Below the pieces are notes generated by a model, which had not been told where the DNA came from, made no database searches, and saw only the letters and a list, made by a program, of their open reading frames with translations. A stretch of 64,000 nt of DNA from Flavobacterium sp. UBA7663 (GTDB lineage Bacteria; Bacteroidota; Bacteroidia; Flavobacteriales; Flavobacteriaceae): positions 317,640 through 381,639 of the forward strand of contig NZ_DLHR01000015.1 of assembly GCF_002483315.1 (NCBI RefSeq), written 5' to 3'. Within the stretch, counting starts at the first letter, position 1; each line of letters starts with the position of its first letter. This document shows positions 35,109-43,165 of this stretch, in pieces. The translations under genes were made by a program, and so were the position numbers.

Positions 35109-35630
35109 ATGTACGAGAAAACATATCCGATTAAACGATTCAATATCACTTTAGATTTTCTAAAAAAACATATCAAAACTTCTGAAACCATTTTTGATTT
35201 AGGTGTTCCAAATCCTTTTTCAAAAATCATGGTAGATAATGGGTATTCTGTTATCAACACAAAAGGCGAAGACATTGACAATGATCAATCGGCGCTTCAA
35301 AACGAAAACTATGATGTGTTTACGGGTTTTGAAATTTTCGAACATTTACTAAATCCATACACTGTTTTACAAAACGTAAAAGCAGATAAAATTTTAATTT
35401 CGATTCCATTACGTTTGTGGTTTTCTTCAGCTTATAGAAGTAAAACGGATATGTGGGACAGACATTATCACGAATTTGAAGATTGGCAATTGGATTGGCT
35501 TTTGGAAAAAGCAGGATATAAAATTGTTGACCGAGTAAAATTCACACATCCTGTTAAGAAACTTGGTTTTAGACCATTATTAAGATGGTTTACACCGAGA
35601 TATTATTTGGTTTACGCAGAAAGAAAGTGA
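35109..35630 (+). CDS. SAM-dependent methyltransferase-like protein
   Basis: A 173-residue class I methyltransferase-like protein. The nucleotide-binding strand-loop is degenerate (IFDLGVPNPFSKIMVDNGYSV where a GxGxG is usual), but FEIFEHLLNPYTVLQNVKADKILISIPL is the typical motif II/III region of Methyltransf_23-like enzymes. The weak SAM loop leaves the activity in doubt. An upstream in-frame start (35052) would add residues encoded by the heptad array, so the ATG at 35109 is used. It is part of the ketosynthase-glycosyltransferase block. Confidence 0.7.
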   Translation: MYEKTYPIKRFNITLDFLKKHIKTSETIFDLGVPNPFSKIMVDNGYSVINTKGEDIDNDQSALQNENYDVFTGFEIFEHLLNPYTVLQNVKADKILISIPLRLWFSSAYRSKTDMWDRHYHEFEDWQLDWLLEKAGYKIVDRVKFTHPVKKLGFRPLLRWFTPRYYLVYAERK

Positions 35631-35656
35631 TTAGTAATTAGTGAATAGTAATTAGT
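35626..35656. repeat. Heptad array abutting the glycosyltransferase start
   Basis: AGTGATT AGTAATT then AGTGAAT AGTAATT (14-bp period, one mismatch) and AGT. It begins in the methyltransferase stop region and ends 2 bp before the next ATG. Confidence 0.8.
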
Positions 35657-35658
35657 CT

Positions 35659-36507
35659 ATGCGATACTACATAATCATACCAACATACAACGAGGAAAAA
35701 TTCATTTCATTAACACTTCAATCGTTAGTAGAACAAACGATTTTGCCAGCAAAAGTTGTAGTGGTGAATGATAATTCTACTGATAAAACCCCAGAAATTG
35801 TTTCTGAATTTGCATCAAAATATCCTTTTATCACTTTAGTGAATAAAAAATCTGACACAATTCATCTTCCAGGAAGTAAAGTAATTCAGGCATTTCATGA
35901 AGGAGAAAAACATATTGATGACAATTACGACATAATCGTAAAAGTAGATGCCGATTTGATTTTTCCAAACAACTATTTCGAAACGATTATAAAGCACTTT
36001 CAATCAGATGAGAAAATTGGAATGGCTGGCGGGTTTTGTTATGTAGAAAAAAATGGGGATTGGGTTTTAGAAAATCTAACCGATAAAGATCATATCCGTG
36101 GAGCATTAAAAGCCTACCGAAAAGAGACATATAAACAAATTGGTGGATTAAAACCTGCAATGGGTTGGGACACAGTTGATGAATTACTATGTAAATTCTA
36201 CAATTGGAAAGTAGTTACTGATTCAAGTTTACATGTAAAACACCTAAAACCTACAGGTGCCAGCTACAATAAAGCTGCTCGTTATAAACAAGGCGAAGCT
36301 TTTTACAGTTTGGGCTACGGATTTATCATTACCGCTATTTCATCATTGAAATTGGCAATGCGAAAAGGAAAACCTCTTTTATTCATTGATTATTTAATGG
36401 GATTTTGGAAAGCAAAATCATCTGGAAAACCTTTATTTGTAACCCCTGAACAAGCCAAATTTTTCAGAAACTACCGCTGGAAAAAAATGAAAGAAAAGTT
36501 GTTTTAA
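35659..36507 (+). CDS. Family 2 glycosyltransferase
   Basis: A 282-residue GT-A glycosyltransferase. The N-terminal YYIIIPTYNEEKFISLTLQSL is the nucleotide-sugar fold, VVVNDNSTDKT is the UDP-binding loop, and KVDADLIFPNN carries the DxD metal motif; AYRKETYKQIGGL and GWDTVDELL complete the acceptor part. No transmembrane segment is evident, although FIITAISSLKLA could lie at the membrane. The acceptor is unknown; its setting between a lipid ketosynthase and MlaEF hints at a glycolipid. A heptad array is directly upstream. Confidence 0.88.
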   Translation: MRYYIIIPTYNEEKFISLTLQSLVEQTILPAKVVVVNDNSTDKTPEIVSEFASKYPFITLVNKKSDTIHLPGSKVIQAFHEGEKHIDDNYDIIVKVDADLIFPNNYFETIIKHFQSDEKIGMAGGFCYVEKNGDWVLENLTDKDHIRGALKAYRKETYKQIGGLKPAMGWDTVDELLCKFYNWKVVTDSSLHVKHLKPTGASYNKAARYKQGEAFYSLGYGFIITAISSLKLAMRKGKPLLFIDYLMGFWKAKSSGKPLFVTPEQAKFFRNYRWKKMKEKLF

Positions 36508-36535
36508 CCTATTCCAAAAAAATATAGTATTTTTA

Positions 36536-36570
36536 CTGAATACTAGAAACTGATCACTGAACACTAAATA
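36536..36570. repeat. Heptad array abutting the mlaE start
   Basis: Five uninterrupted 7-bp units, CTGAATA, CTAGAAA, CTGATCA, CTGAACA and CTAAATA, ending 2 bp before the mlaE ATG. It is the cleanest array in the window. Confidence 0.85.
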
Positions 36571-36572
36571 AT

Positions 36573-37319
36573 ATGATGCTCGTTCGCTACTTATCGCAAA
36601 TAGGAAAATACTTTATTATGTTGAAAGAAATTTTCAACAAGCCTACTAAATGGTCGGTAATGAAACAATTAATCCTTAAAGAAGTTGATGATTTAATCAT
36701 TGGTTCGCTAGGGATAGTTTCTTTTATTTCCTTTTTTGTTGGAGGAGTTGTGGCAATTCAAACAGCGTTAAATTTGACCAATCCTTTAATCCCTAAATAT
36801 TTGATAGGTTTTGCAACACGTCAATCGGTGGTTTTAGAGTTTGCTCCAACGTTCATTTCTATCATTATGGCAGGAAAAATGGGATCTTTCATTACTTCAA
36901 GTATTGGAACTATGCGCGTTACGGAGCAAATTGACGCACTAGAAGTTATGGGAGTTAACTCATTGAACTATTTGATTTTTCCAAAAATAATCGCCTTACT
37001 TTTATATCCTTTCGTAATTGGATTAAGTATGTTTTTAGGCGTTTTTGGTGGTTGGATGGCAGCAGTTTATGGTGGATTTACTACTAGTTTCGAATTCACA
37101 ACCGGGCTTCAAACTGAATTTATTCCGTTTCATATTGCTTATGCTTTCATAAAAACTATTGTTTTTGCTTTATTACTTGCGACTATTCCTTCTTTTCATG
37201 GCTATTACATGAAAGGTGGCGCTTTAGAAGTTGGTAAAGCAAGTACTGTTTCCTTCGTGTGGACTTCAGTAGTAATTATTTTAATGAACTTTATATTAAC
37301 CCAACTCCTATTGAGCTAA
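36573..37319 (+). CDS. mlaE: MlaE-type ABC transporter permease
   Basis: A 248-residue inner-membrane permease of the Mla (retrograde phospholipid) family, with five or six membrane segments. Typical features are VAIQTALNLTNPLIPKYLIGFATRQSVVLEFAP and GSFITSSIGTMRVTEQIDALEVMGVN. It exports or retrieves glycerophospholipids between the membranes together with an MlaF ATPase and an Mce-type substrate-binding protein. The stop codon overlaps the mlaF ATG (TAATG), so the two are coupled. No mce gene follows here. Confidence 0.93.
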   Translation: MMLVRYLSQIGKYFIMLKEIFNKPTKWSVMKQLILKEVDDLIIGSLGIVSFISFFVGGVVAIQTALNLTNPLIPKYLIGFATRQSVVLEFAPTFISIIMAGKMGSFITSSIGTMRVTEQIDALEVMGVNSLNYLIFPKIIALLLYPFVIGLSMFLGVFGGWMAAVYGGFTTSFEFTTGLQTEFIPFHIAYAFIKTIVFALLLATIPSFHGYYMKGGALEVGKASTVSFVWTSVVIILMNFILTQLLLS

Positions 37320-38089
37320 TGATTGAAGTAAAAAACATCGTAAAAAAGTTTGGCGAACAAACCGTTTTAAAAGGCGTTTCTACTCGTTTTGAAGCTGGAA
37401 TGACCAATCTTATTATTGGACAAAGTGGTTCAGGGAAAACAGTTTTCTTAAAGTCATTATTAGGCTTGCACACTCCAGATAGCGGAACAATTTCATTTGA
37501 TGGCAGGATTTATTCGGAACTTTCAAACGATGAAAAAAGAGCATTAAGAACCGAAATAGGAATGGTATTTCAAGGCAGTGCTTTATTTGATGGAATGACT
37601 GTTGAAGAAAACATTGGATTTCCTTTGAAAATGTTTTCAAATAAGACTCCAAAGGAAATTAAAGAGCGTGTTGATTTTGTTATTGATAGAGTTCACTTAG
37701 TAAACGCGCACCACAAACGTCCATCTGAAATCTCAGGAGGAATGCAAAAGCGTGTTGCCATTGCTAGAGCTATTGTAAACAATCCGAAATATTTGTTTTG
37801 CGATGAACCAAATTCGGGTTTAGATCCAAAAACTGCTATTGTAATTGATAATTTGATTCAGGAAATTACAGAAGAGTACAACATTACCACAGTGATTAAT
37901 ACACACGATATGAACTCGGTAATGGAAATTGGCGAAAAAATTGTTTTCTTAAAAAATGGTTTATTAGAATGGGAAGGTTCGAATAAAGAAATTTTCAAAA
38001 CCGATAACGAAGCCGTTACCGATTTTGTGTATTCTTCTGAGTTATTCAAGCGTGTACGAAAAATGTACTTGGAAGATGATGTGAAATAG
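37319..38089 (+). CDS. mlaF: MlaF-type ABC transporter ATPase
   Basis: A 256-residue ATPase with Walker A GQSGSGKTV, signature ISGGMQKRVAIARA, Walker B YLFCDEPNSGLDP and switch THD. The sequence VFQGSALFDGMTVEENIGFPL is characteristic of MlaF. A longer frame (start 37259) would lie inside mlaE; the ATG at 37319 gives the usual N-terminus MIEVKNIVKKFG. It ends 2 bp from the convergent manC stop, with no terminator between. Confidence 0.95.
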   Translation: MIEVKNIVKKFGEQTVLKGVSTRFEAGMTNLIIGQSGSGKTVFLKSLLGLHTPDSGTISFDGRIYSELSNDEKRALRTEIGMVFQGSALFDGMTVEENIGFPLKMFSNKTPKEIKERVDFVIDRVHLVNAHHKRPSEISGGMQKRVAIARAIVNNPKYLFCDEPNSGLDPKTAIVIDNLIQEITEEYNITTVINTHDMNSVMEIGEKIVFLKNGLLEWEGSNKEIFKTDNEAVTDFVYSSELFKRVRKMYLEDDVK

Positions 38090-38091
38090 TA

Positions 38092-39147
38092 CTATTTTAA
38101 TTTAGAAACTATTTGCTTAATATCTTGCTCTTTATTTTTTGGATAAATCAACAACACATCGTCTTTATCCACAATAATATAATCGGTCAAACCATCAATT
38201 ACTACTAACTTTTTCCCTTCAGTTCTGATGATATTATTAGTTGCATTTTCTAAGTAAACCGTTGCATTTACCACTGCGTTCTCTTGTTCGTCTTTTGGCA
38301 ATTTGTCATATAATGAACCCCAAGTCCCTAAATCATTCCAATCGAAAGTAGCAGGTAACACATAAACATTTTGTGCTTTTTCTAAAATTGCATAATCAAC
38401 TGAAATATTTTGTGCTAACGGATAATTATCTTTAATAAAAGCGGCTTCTTTCTCTGTATTTAGAGCGTCATAACCATTCATGAAATGATCGTACATTACA
38501 GGTTGAAATTCTTCATAAGCTTTTAAAACGGTTTTGGCACTCCATACGAAAATCCCAGCATTCCATAGATAATTTCTGCTTTGAATAAACTTTCTTGCAG
38601 TAGCGTAATCTGGTTTTTCACGAAATTGTTTTACTTTTTTAATAGGTCTCGAATCTAATTTATCAAACTCGATGTAACCATAACCAGTGTTGGCAAATGT
38701 TGGTAAAATTCCTAATGTCATTAAGTTCTCATCACGCTCACAAAAATCGAAAGCGTGCTGTAAATTAGAACAAAACTGCATTTCATCTTCAATCCAATGA
38801 TCTGAAGGTGCTACTACCATAATTGCATCTGGATTTTGTTTTTTAATCTTCAAAGAAGCATACAAAATACATGGTGCGGTGTTTCGCATTACTGGCTCTA
38901 AAATAATTTGTTCTTGTTTTACCATTGGCAATTGTTCCAAAACAATGCTATTATAATCCTCATGTGTTAGAATTAAAATATTTTCTTTTGGAATGATTTG
39001 AGAAAGTCTGGTAAATGTTTTTTGAATTAACGTTTCGCCAGTTCCTAACATATCATGAAATTGCTTAGGAAATTCGGTTGTGCTTACTGGCCAAAAACGT
39101 GAACCAACTCCACCAGCCATTAATATTGCGTAATAATTTTTGTTCAT
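38092..39147 (-). CDS. manC: Mannose-1-phosphate guanylyltransferase
   Basis: A 351-residue nucleotidyltransferase making GDP-mannose from mannose-1-phosphate and GTP. The signature AGGVGSRFWPVSTTEFPKQF is at residues 12-31, with VAPSDHWIED and FREKPD as further motifs. The protein has only the transferase domain, without the phosphomannose isomerase part of longer ManC proteins. It supplies sugar for surface polysaccharide or glycoprotein. It is last in a unit with the SprT-like, SDR and M28 genes, with a 40-bp heptad-bearing gap before it. Confidence 0.93.
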   Translation of the reverse strand: MNKNYYAILMAGGVGSRFWPVSTTEFPKQFHDMLGTGETLIQKTFTRLSQIIPKENILILTHEDYNSIVLEQLPMVKQEQIILEPVMRNTAPCILYASLKIKKQNPDAIMVVAPSDHWIEDEMQFCSNLQHAFDFCERDENLMTLGILPTFANTGYGYIEFDKLDSRPIKKVKQFREKPDYATARKFIQSRNYLWNAGIFVWSAKTVLKAYEEFQPVMYDHFMNGYDALNTEKEAAFIKDNYPLAQNISVDYAILEKAQNVYVLPATFDWNDLGTWGSLYDKLPKDEQENAVVNATVYLENATNNIIRTEGKKLVVIDGLTDYIIVDKDDVLLIYPKNKEQDIKQIVSKLK

Positions 39148-39155
39148 TTATTTCT

Positions 39156-39192
39156 TAAATCTAAAATCGTTAATCTTCATTCTAAAATCAAC
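39156..39192. repeat. Heptad array, AAATCTA-type
   Basis: Degenerate 7-bp units AAATCTA, AAATCGT, TAATCTT, CATTCTA and AAATCAA between manC and the SprT-like gene, whose last codons it overlaps. Confidence 0.6.
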
Positions 39193-39790
39193 TTGGCAAC
39201 AATTCTACTTCGGCATTGGGTTGAAACAGATATAATCGTCCAGAACTTATTTCTAAACATTCATATCGTTTTACTCGTAATGCTATTTTCTTAAAAATTT
39301 TCCCATTGTGAATTCTAAAATGACTTCCCATTGGAATTTCAAAGATATAATTTTTATCGGTTTCTTTTAGGTCAAATTGTTTTAATGCGATGGCTAATTT
39401 TGCATCGGTATCGCTACTGGCTTTTGGATTTCTAAAATGTTTTGCCAACAAAGGCAACAATTGATTTGGAAATATTTCTGGACGAATAAATGGCACCATC
39501 ATACGTTGAAAAGTGAGTTTCCATTCTTCGCCATGAGGTTTTATTTTTCGACCATATTTTTCAAAGGCAACTAAATGCGCAATTTCATGAATTAATGTGA
39601 TTAAGAATCGGTATTTATTCAAACTCGCATTTACCGTAATTAAATGATATCCTTGCGCATCCTTTCGATAATCACCATGACGCGTTTGACGTTCGTTGAC
39701 GATTTTAAGATGCACATGATTCGCTTTGATTAATTCAAAACAATGATGAACAGCGTGTTCTGGAAGGTATTTTTGTAAAACTTCGCTCAA
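39188..39790 (-). CDS. SprT-like zinc metalloprotease domain protein
   Basis: A 200-residue protein with the SprT/Spartan-like motif TLIHEIAHLVAFEKYG (HExxH) and the third ligand candidate in KPHGEEWKLTF. The C-terminus (FEIPMGSHFRIHNGKIFKKIALRVKRYECL) replaces the zinc ribbon seen in other SprT proteins. Eukaryotic Spartan cleaves DNA-protein crosslinks; the role in bacteria is not settled. It begins 2 bp after the SDR gene and is in the M28-SDR-SprT-manC unit. Confidence 0.85.
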   Translation of the reverse strand: MSEVLQKYLPEHAVHHCFELIKANHVHLKIVNERQTRHGDYRKDAQGYHLITVNASLNKYRFLITLIHEIAHLVAFEKYGRKIKPHGEEWKLTFQRMMVPFIRPEIFPNQLLPLLAKHFRNPKASSDTDAKLAIALKQFDLKETDKNYIFEIPMGSHFRIHNGKIFKKIALRVKRYECLEISSGRLYLFQPNAEVELLPS

Positions 39791-39792
39791 TT

Positions 39793-40476
39793 TTAAGGCG
39801 TTGAAGATGAAACTTGCAATACTTTTCCGTTATAATATTTGTTTCCAGTTAATGCGAAATTGAAGATATAATCTGCCATTTCTTTAGCTGAAAGTGGTGC
39901 TTCGTATCCGGGAAAAGCTTCTTGCAACATTTCGGTATTAACCGCTCCAAGTGCTAAAACATTGAAGGCAATACCTTGTGCTGCGTATTCTTCAGCTAAT
40001 AATTCCGATAAGGTAATTACCGCGCCTTTACTTGATGAATATGCAGAAAGTCCAGCGAATTTCATACTTCCTTGAATACCTCCCATTGAACTTATCGTAA
40101 CTACATGACTTCCTTTTTCCATGAATGGAATACAGATTTTTGTCAATTCCGCAACCGCAAAAACATTGACTTTATATATGTTTTGAAATTCCTCGGCAGA
40201 AATTTGCGTGAACGTTTTATGCAACAAACTTCCTGCATTGTGAATTAAAACATCAACTTTTTTCCAAGTTTGGGAGATAAATTTTTCCACTTGAAGCAAT
40301 TCTTCTGGATTTGAAATATCAATTGATAAACAAGTAATATTTTGATGTTCGATTAAGGCTTGAGGTGTTTTGCGAGAAATCGCCAATACTTGATGTCCAG
40401 CGTTTGCAAATTGCAAAGCTAATTCGTAACCAATTCCACGAGAAGTTCCAGTAATAATTATATTTTTACTTTTCAT
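39793..40476 (-). CDS. Short-chain dehydrogenase/reductase
   Basis: A 227-residue SDR with NAD(P)-binding GTSRGIGYELAL, the NAG motif in LIHNAGSLL, catalytic Ser (TISSMGG) and the YxxxK motif as YSSSKGAV (Tyr-Ser-Ser-Ser-Lys). The Arg in the GTSRG loop suggests NADPH. The substrate cannot be read from the sequence. Its first 11 bp overlap the M28 gene, so the two are coupled. Confidence 0.92.
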   Translation of the reverse strand: MKSKNIIITGTSRGIGYELALQFANAGHQVLAISRKTPQALIEHQNITCLSIDISNPEELLQVEKFISQTWKKVDVLIHNAGSLLHKTFTQISAEEFQNIYKVNVFAVAELTKICIPFMEKGSHVVTISSMGGIQGSMKFAGLSAYSSSKGAVITLSELLAEEYAAQGIAFNVLALGAVNTEMLQEAFPGYEAPLSAKEMADYIFNFALTGNKYYNGKVLQVSSSTP

Positions 40477-41431
40477 TTAATTTGATTTCTTTTTTAGGCG
40501 CATTAATCATTTGTTCTAAAACCGGAATTGTTTTTGAAATCACGTTGGTCATGTGTTTTGTATCCATCAATTCAAATTCATCATCAGGTTGGTGATAGAA
40601 TTGGAAATTTTCAAAATCAAATGTAGAAACGGTTTGTGCTGGCACATTAAATTCTGTGAAAAACGGATAATTATCAGAAGCTCTAAATAGCATATATTTG
40701 GTTTCTATTGGCAAATAACCTACTAATTTTTCTCCTGTATATTCATTCATTCTCGTCGCCATATTCGATTTTCCAAAGCCCGTTAAATAGAAATCCATGC
40801 CCTTGTCTTTCATAGGAACTCCAATCATTTCAAAATTGAACATAAAATACAAATCCATTTTTTGTTCTTTCAATTTAGCAGCCAAATGTTTCGAACCTAA
40901 AAGTCCTTTTTCTTCTGCAGAAAAGAACACAAAAAGTACACTTCGCTTGTTATTTTTGAATTTAGCGAAATATTTAGCTACTTCAGTTACCGCTGTGGTT
41001 CCAGAAGCGTTATCATTTGCACCGTTACCAATATCATCACCATTTACAGCAGCAATTTTTCCAATATGGTCATAATGTGCACCAATGATTACAAATTCAT
41101 TTTTTAATTTTGAATCGTTTCCTTCGATATAACCTACTACATTATATGACGTTTTATTATAGTTCGACAACGTATCACGATAGGTTTTAAAATAAGGCTT
41201 GATACCATTTTCTTTTAGAAGATTTTCTAAATAAACAGAAGCTTTTTCAATTCCTTCGCTACCAGAATCTCTTCCTTCGAGTTCATCAGAGGTTAAATAC
41301 GAAAGGGTTTTTATAACATTTTCTTCTGAAACTTTGTAGGAAACTGGATTGGTTTGGTTCGTTTTTTCAGGTTGCGGTTTAGATGCACACGAAAACAATA
41401 CGAATCCCAATAAAAAGATGTAATAGCGCAT
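40466..41431 (-). CDS. M28 family metallopeptidase lipoprotein
   Basis: A 321-residue zinc aminopeptidase with a lipoprotein signal and acylated Cys at residue 15 (LFSCAS), so it is anchored to a membrane outside the cytoplasm. The co-catalytic zinc site is visible: GAHYDHIG (His, Asp), GANDNASGTTAV (bridging Asp), SAEEKGLLGS (Glu-Glu), and a C-terminal YHQPDDEF His. M28 enzymes remove N-terminal residues from peptides. With the S46 and S41 peptidases it forms the exported proteolytic set. Confidence 0.92.
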   Translation of the reverse strand: MRYYIFLLGFVLFSCASKPQPEKTNQTNPVSYKVSEENVIKTLSYLTSDELEGRDSGSEGIEKASVYLENLLKENGIKPYFKTYRDTLSNYNKTSYNVVGYIEGNDSKLKNEFVIIGAHYDHIGKIAAVNGDDIGNGANDNASGTTAVTEVAKYFAKFKNNKRSVLFVFFSAEEKGLLGSKHLAAKLKEQKMDLYFMFNFEMIGVPMKDKGMDFYLTGFGKSNMATRMNEYTGEKLVGYLPIETKYMLFRASDNYPFFTEFNVPAQTVSTFDFENFQFYHQPDDEFELMDTKHMTNVISKTIPVLEQMINAPKKEIKLNEK

Positions 41432-41456
41432 AAATTTAGTTTTTAGTAAAAATAAA

Positions 41457-41483
41457 AAAATCCCGATTAATAATCAGGATTTT
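41457..41483 (-). terminator. Rho-independent terminator of the S41 peptidase gene
   Basis: Stem AAAATCC/GGATTTT with a further GATTA/TAATC pairing inside; on the minus strand it is followed by T-rich sequence. It separates the S41 gene from the M28 unit. Confidence 0.75.
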
Positions 41484-41495
41484 AATATATTCTTA

Positions 41496-43091
41496 TCATT
41501 TTTTCTTAGCATCTTGAATAATCCAATCCAATTCTGGATCTTTATTATCCATTATTTGTTCGGTTGTTGGAATAATAGTGACATCGGGTAGAATTCCTCT
41601 GCCAAATTCTGTAGTTTTTTTAACAGGTCCAATATCTTGTAATCCAACTCTAAACAACAACTTAGAATTTGGAAGTTTTAACAAAGGCATTGTACCTGCA
41701 ACCGTTCCGTTATAGGTTCCACCAGTTTCTTCTCCTACAAAAACTGCCCGATTTGAATTCTTTAAATTTGAAGATAAAATACACGAAGCCGAAAAACTTC
41801 CACCATTTGTAAGCACATATAACTTACCATAAAAGCGGTTTGGTTTTGGTTCGGTAAGTTTTTCTTCTTTACTTTTTAGATACAATTGCCCTTTCTCATC
41901 TTTTTTAACTGCTAAAATATTTTTAACTAAAAAAGGCAAAACCACAGGTGAAAAAACAACAAGAGCAACTTTTGGTATAGTTCTTAACTTATTTGTAGCT
42001 ACTGAAGTTCGATTTGTTACCCTAACTGTATCTATAAATACGAATGGTTCTGGACTTAAATAACTATAAAAATTATGAATTTCGGCTAAACTTCCACCAC
42101 CATTGTATCGCAAATCTAAAACTAATGTTTTTACACCTTTGCTTTTAATTTCGTTAAAAATACTATCATAGGCTTTTTTGTGACGTGAATGTTTAAATCC
42201 TTTTATTTTTAAAACCGCCATAGTAGAATCCGAAGGAATATAGGTTAAACTTCGGGTGAATTCTTTAGTCGTTCCATCATACAAAAAAAGCTTGTTTCTA
42301 GTGGTAATTTTCTTATTCTCGATAGCTTTTGCAAGTTTTTCTTCTTTAGTTAATTTTGCAACAATTGGCTTAGAAGTTTCTTTTATCACCGAATCCTTCT
42401 TAATTAATCCAGCTCTTGTGATTGTTCTTTCGTAAATACTATCTTTATAATTAAACACAACATGAACACTATCTTTTATTGGTTTTTCTAACAATAAATA
42501 CATTGAAAATCTGCTCGCAAAAGCGTACGGTAAAAATGTTTTATTTAACCCATCTGAAGTATAGGTTTTTCTGTATTTGTCGTACAATTGTTTTGGTTCT
42601 ATTCCTTGCACACTTATAATTTTTGAACCAGTTTTTATTAATGTGTCTTTTGTGTAATTTTTTAATAAATATAGATTGTCGTCTTGGTATCTAAAAGTCA
42701 TCAATGATAAAGGATGTTTTCCTATTTTGTTCAAAGCTTTTAGTTCTTTTTTATCCACTTTTTTAGTCAGCGGCAAAATCCCCATGTGTCCTTGTTTCAC
42801 AGAAGCAATTACTGGGCTTATTGCTAAAAAGAACTCATTTGGAGTTAATGGCGTAACGATTGAAGCTCTTAAACTATCAAATTTTTTATCCAAATCTTCT
42901 TTTGAAATGTACCAATCTAATGATGGATGTAATTTATTTAACTTGTATTCTACATAATCTATGTCTTTTTGCAAATCTTTTACCGCAATTTTTGAATCGA
43001 TATGTGCATTAGCTTTTTGTACAGAAGTACAATTTGTATTTAAAAAAAACAAGCAACTAATACTGAAACAGGCTATAAATTTTAGCTTCAT
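41496..43091 (-). CDS. S41 family peptidase, exported
   Basis: A 531-residue tail-specific-protease-like enzyme. The N-terminus is a signal with a possible lipid-anchored Cys at 21 (NTNC; the lipobox is weak). The S41 core has VLDLRYNGGGSLAEI and the nucleophile region LTNGGSFSASC (S432 or S434), followed by GEETGG. The N-terminal 250 residues are a helical plus PDZ-like part and there is a long linker rich in Lys. Such enzymes cleave C-terminal ends of exported proteins. It is a single gene. Confidence 0.88.
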   Translation of the reverse strand: MKLKFIACFSISCLFFLNTNCTSVQKANAHIDSKIAVKDLQKDIDYVEYKLNKLHPSLDWYISKEDLDKKFDSLRASIVTPLTPNEFFLAISPVIASVKQGHMGILPLTKKVDKKELKALNKIGKHPLSLMTFRYQDDNLYLLKNYTKDTLIKTGSKIISVQGIEPKQLYDKYRKTYTSDGLNKTFLPYAFASRFSMYLLLEKPIKDSVHVVFNYKDSIYERTITRAGLIKKDSVIKETSKPIVAKLTKEEKLAKAIENKKITTRNKLFLYDGTTKEFTRSLTYIPSDSTMAVLKIKGFKHSRHKKAYDSIFNEIKSKGVKTLVLDLRYNGGGSLAEIHNFYSYLSPEPFVFIDTVRVTNRTSVATNKLRTIPKVALVVFSPVVLPFLVKNILAVKKDEKGQLYLKSKEEKLTEPKPNRFYGKLYVLTNGGSFSASCILSSNLKNSNRAVFVGEETGGTYNGTVAGTMPLLKLPNSKLLFRVGLQDIGPVKKTTEFGRGILPDVTIIPTTEQIMDNKDPELDWIIQDAKKK

Positions 43092-43111
43092 AAAGAAAAG
43101 TTTAAATTTGG

Positions 43112-43142
43112 TTATAAAAAAATCCCGACATAAATCGGGATT
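43112..43142 (-). terminator. Rho-independent terminator of pdhA-pdhC
   Basis: On the minus strand an 8-bp stem AATCCCGA/TCGGGATT with a 6-nt loop is followed by seven T; it lies 23 bp past the pdhC stop. Confidence 0.88.
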
Positions 43143-43165
43143 CTAAAATATCTATTTTATTTGAA

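Noticed and set aside
37259..37318. 20-residue extension of MlaF into mlaE
   Set aside because: It is mlaE read in another frame; TAATG coupling at 37317-37321 explains the start.
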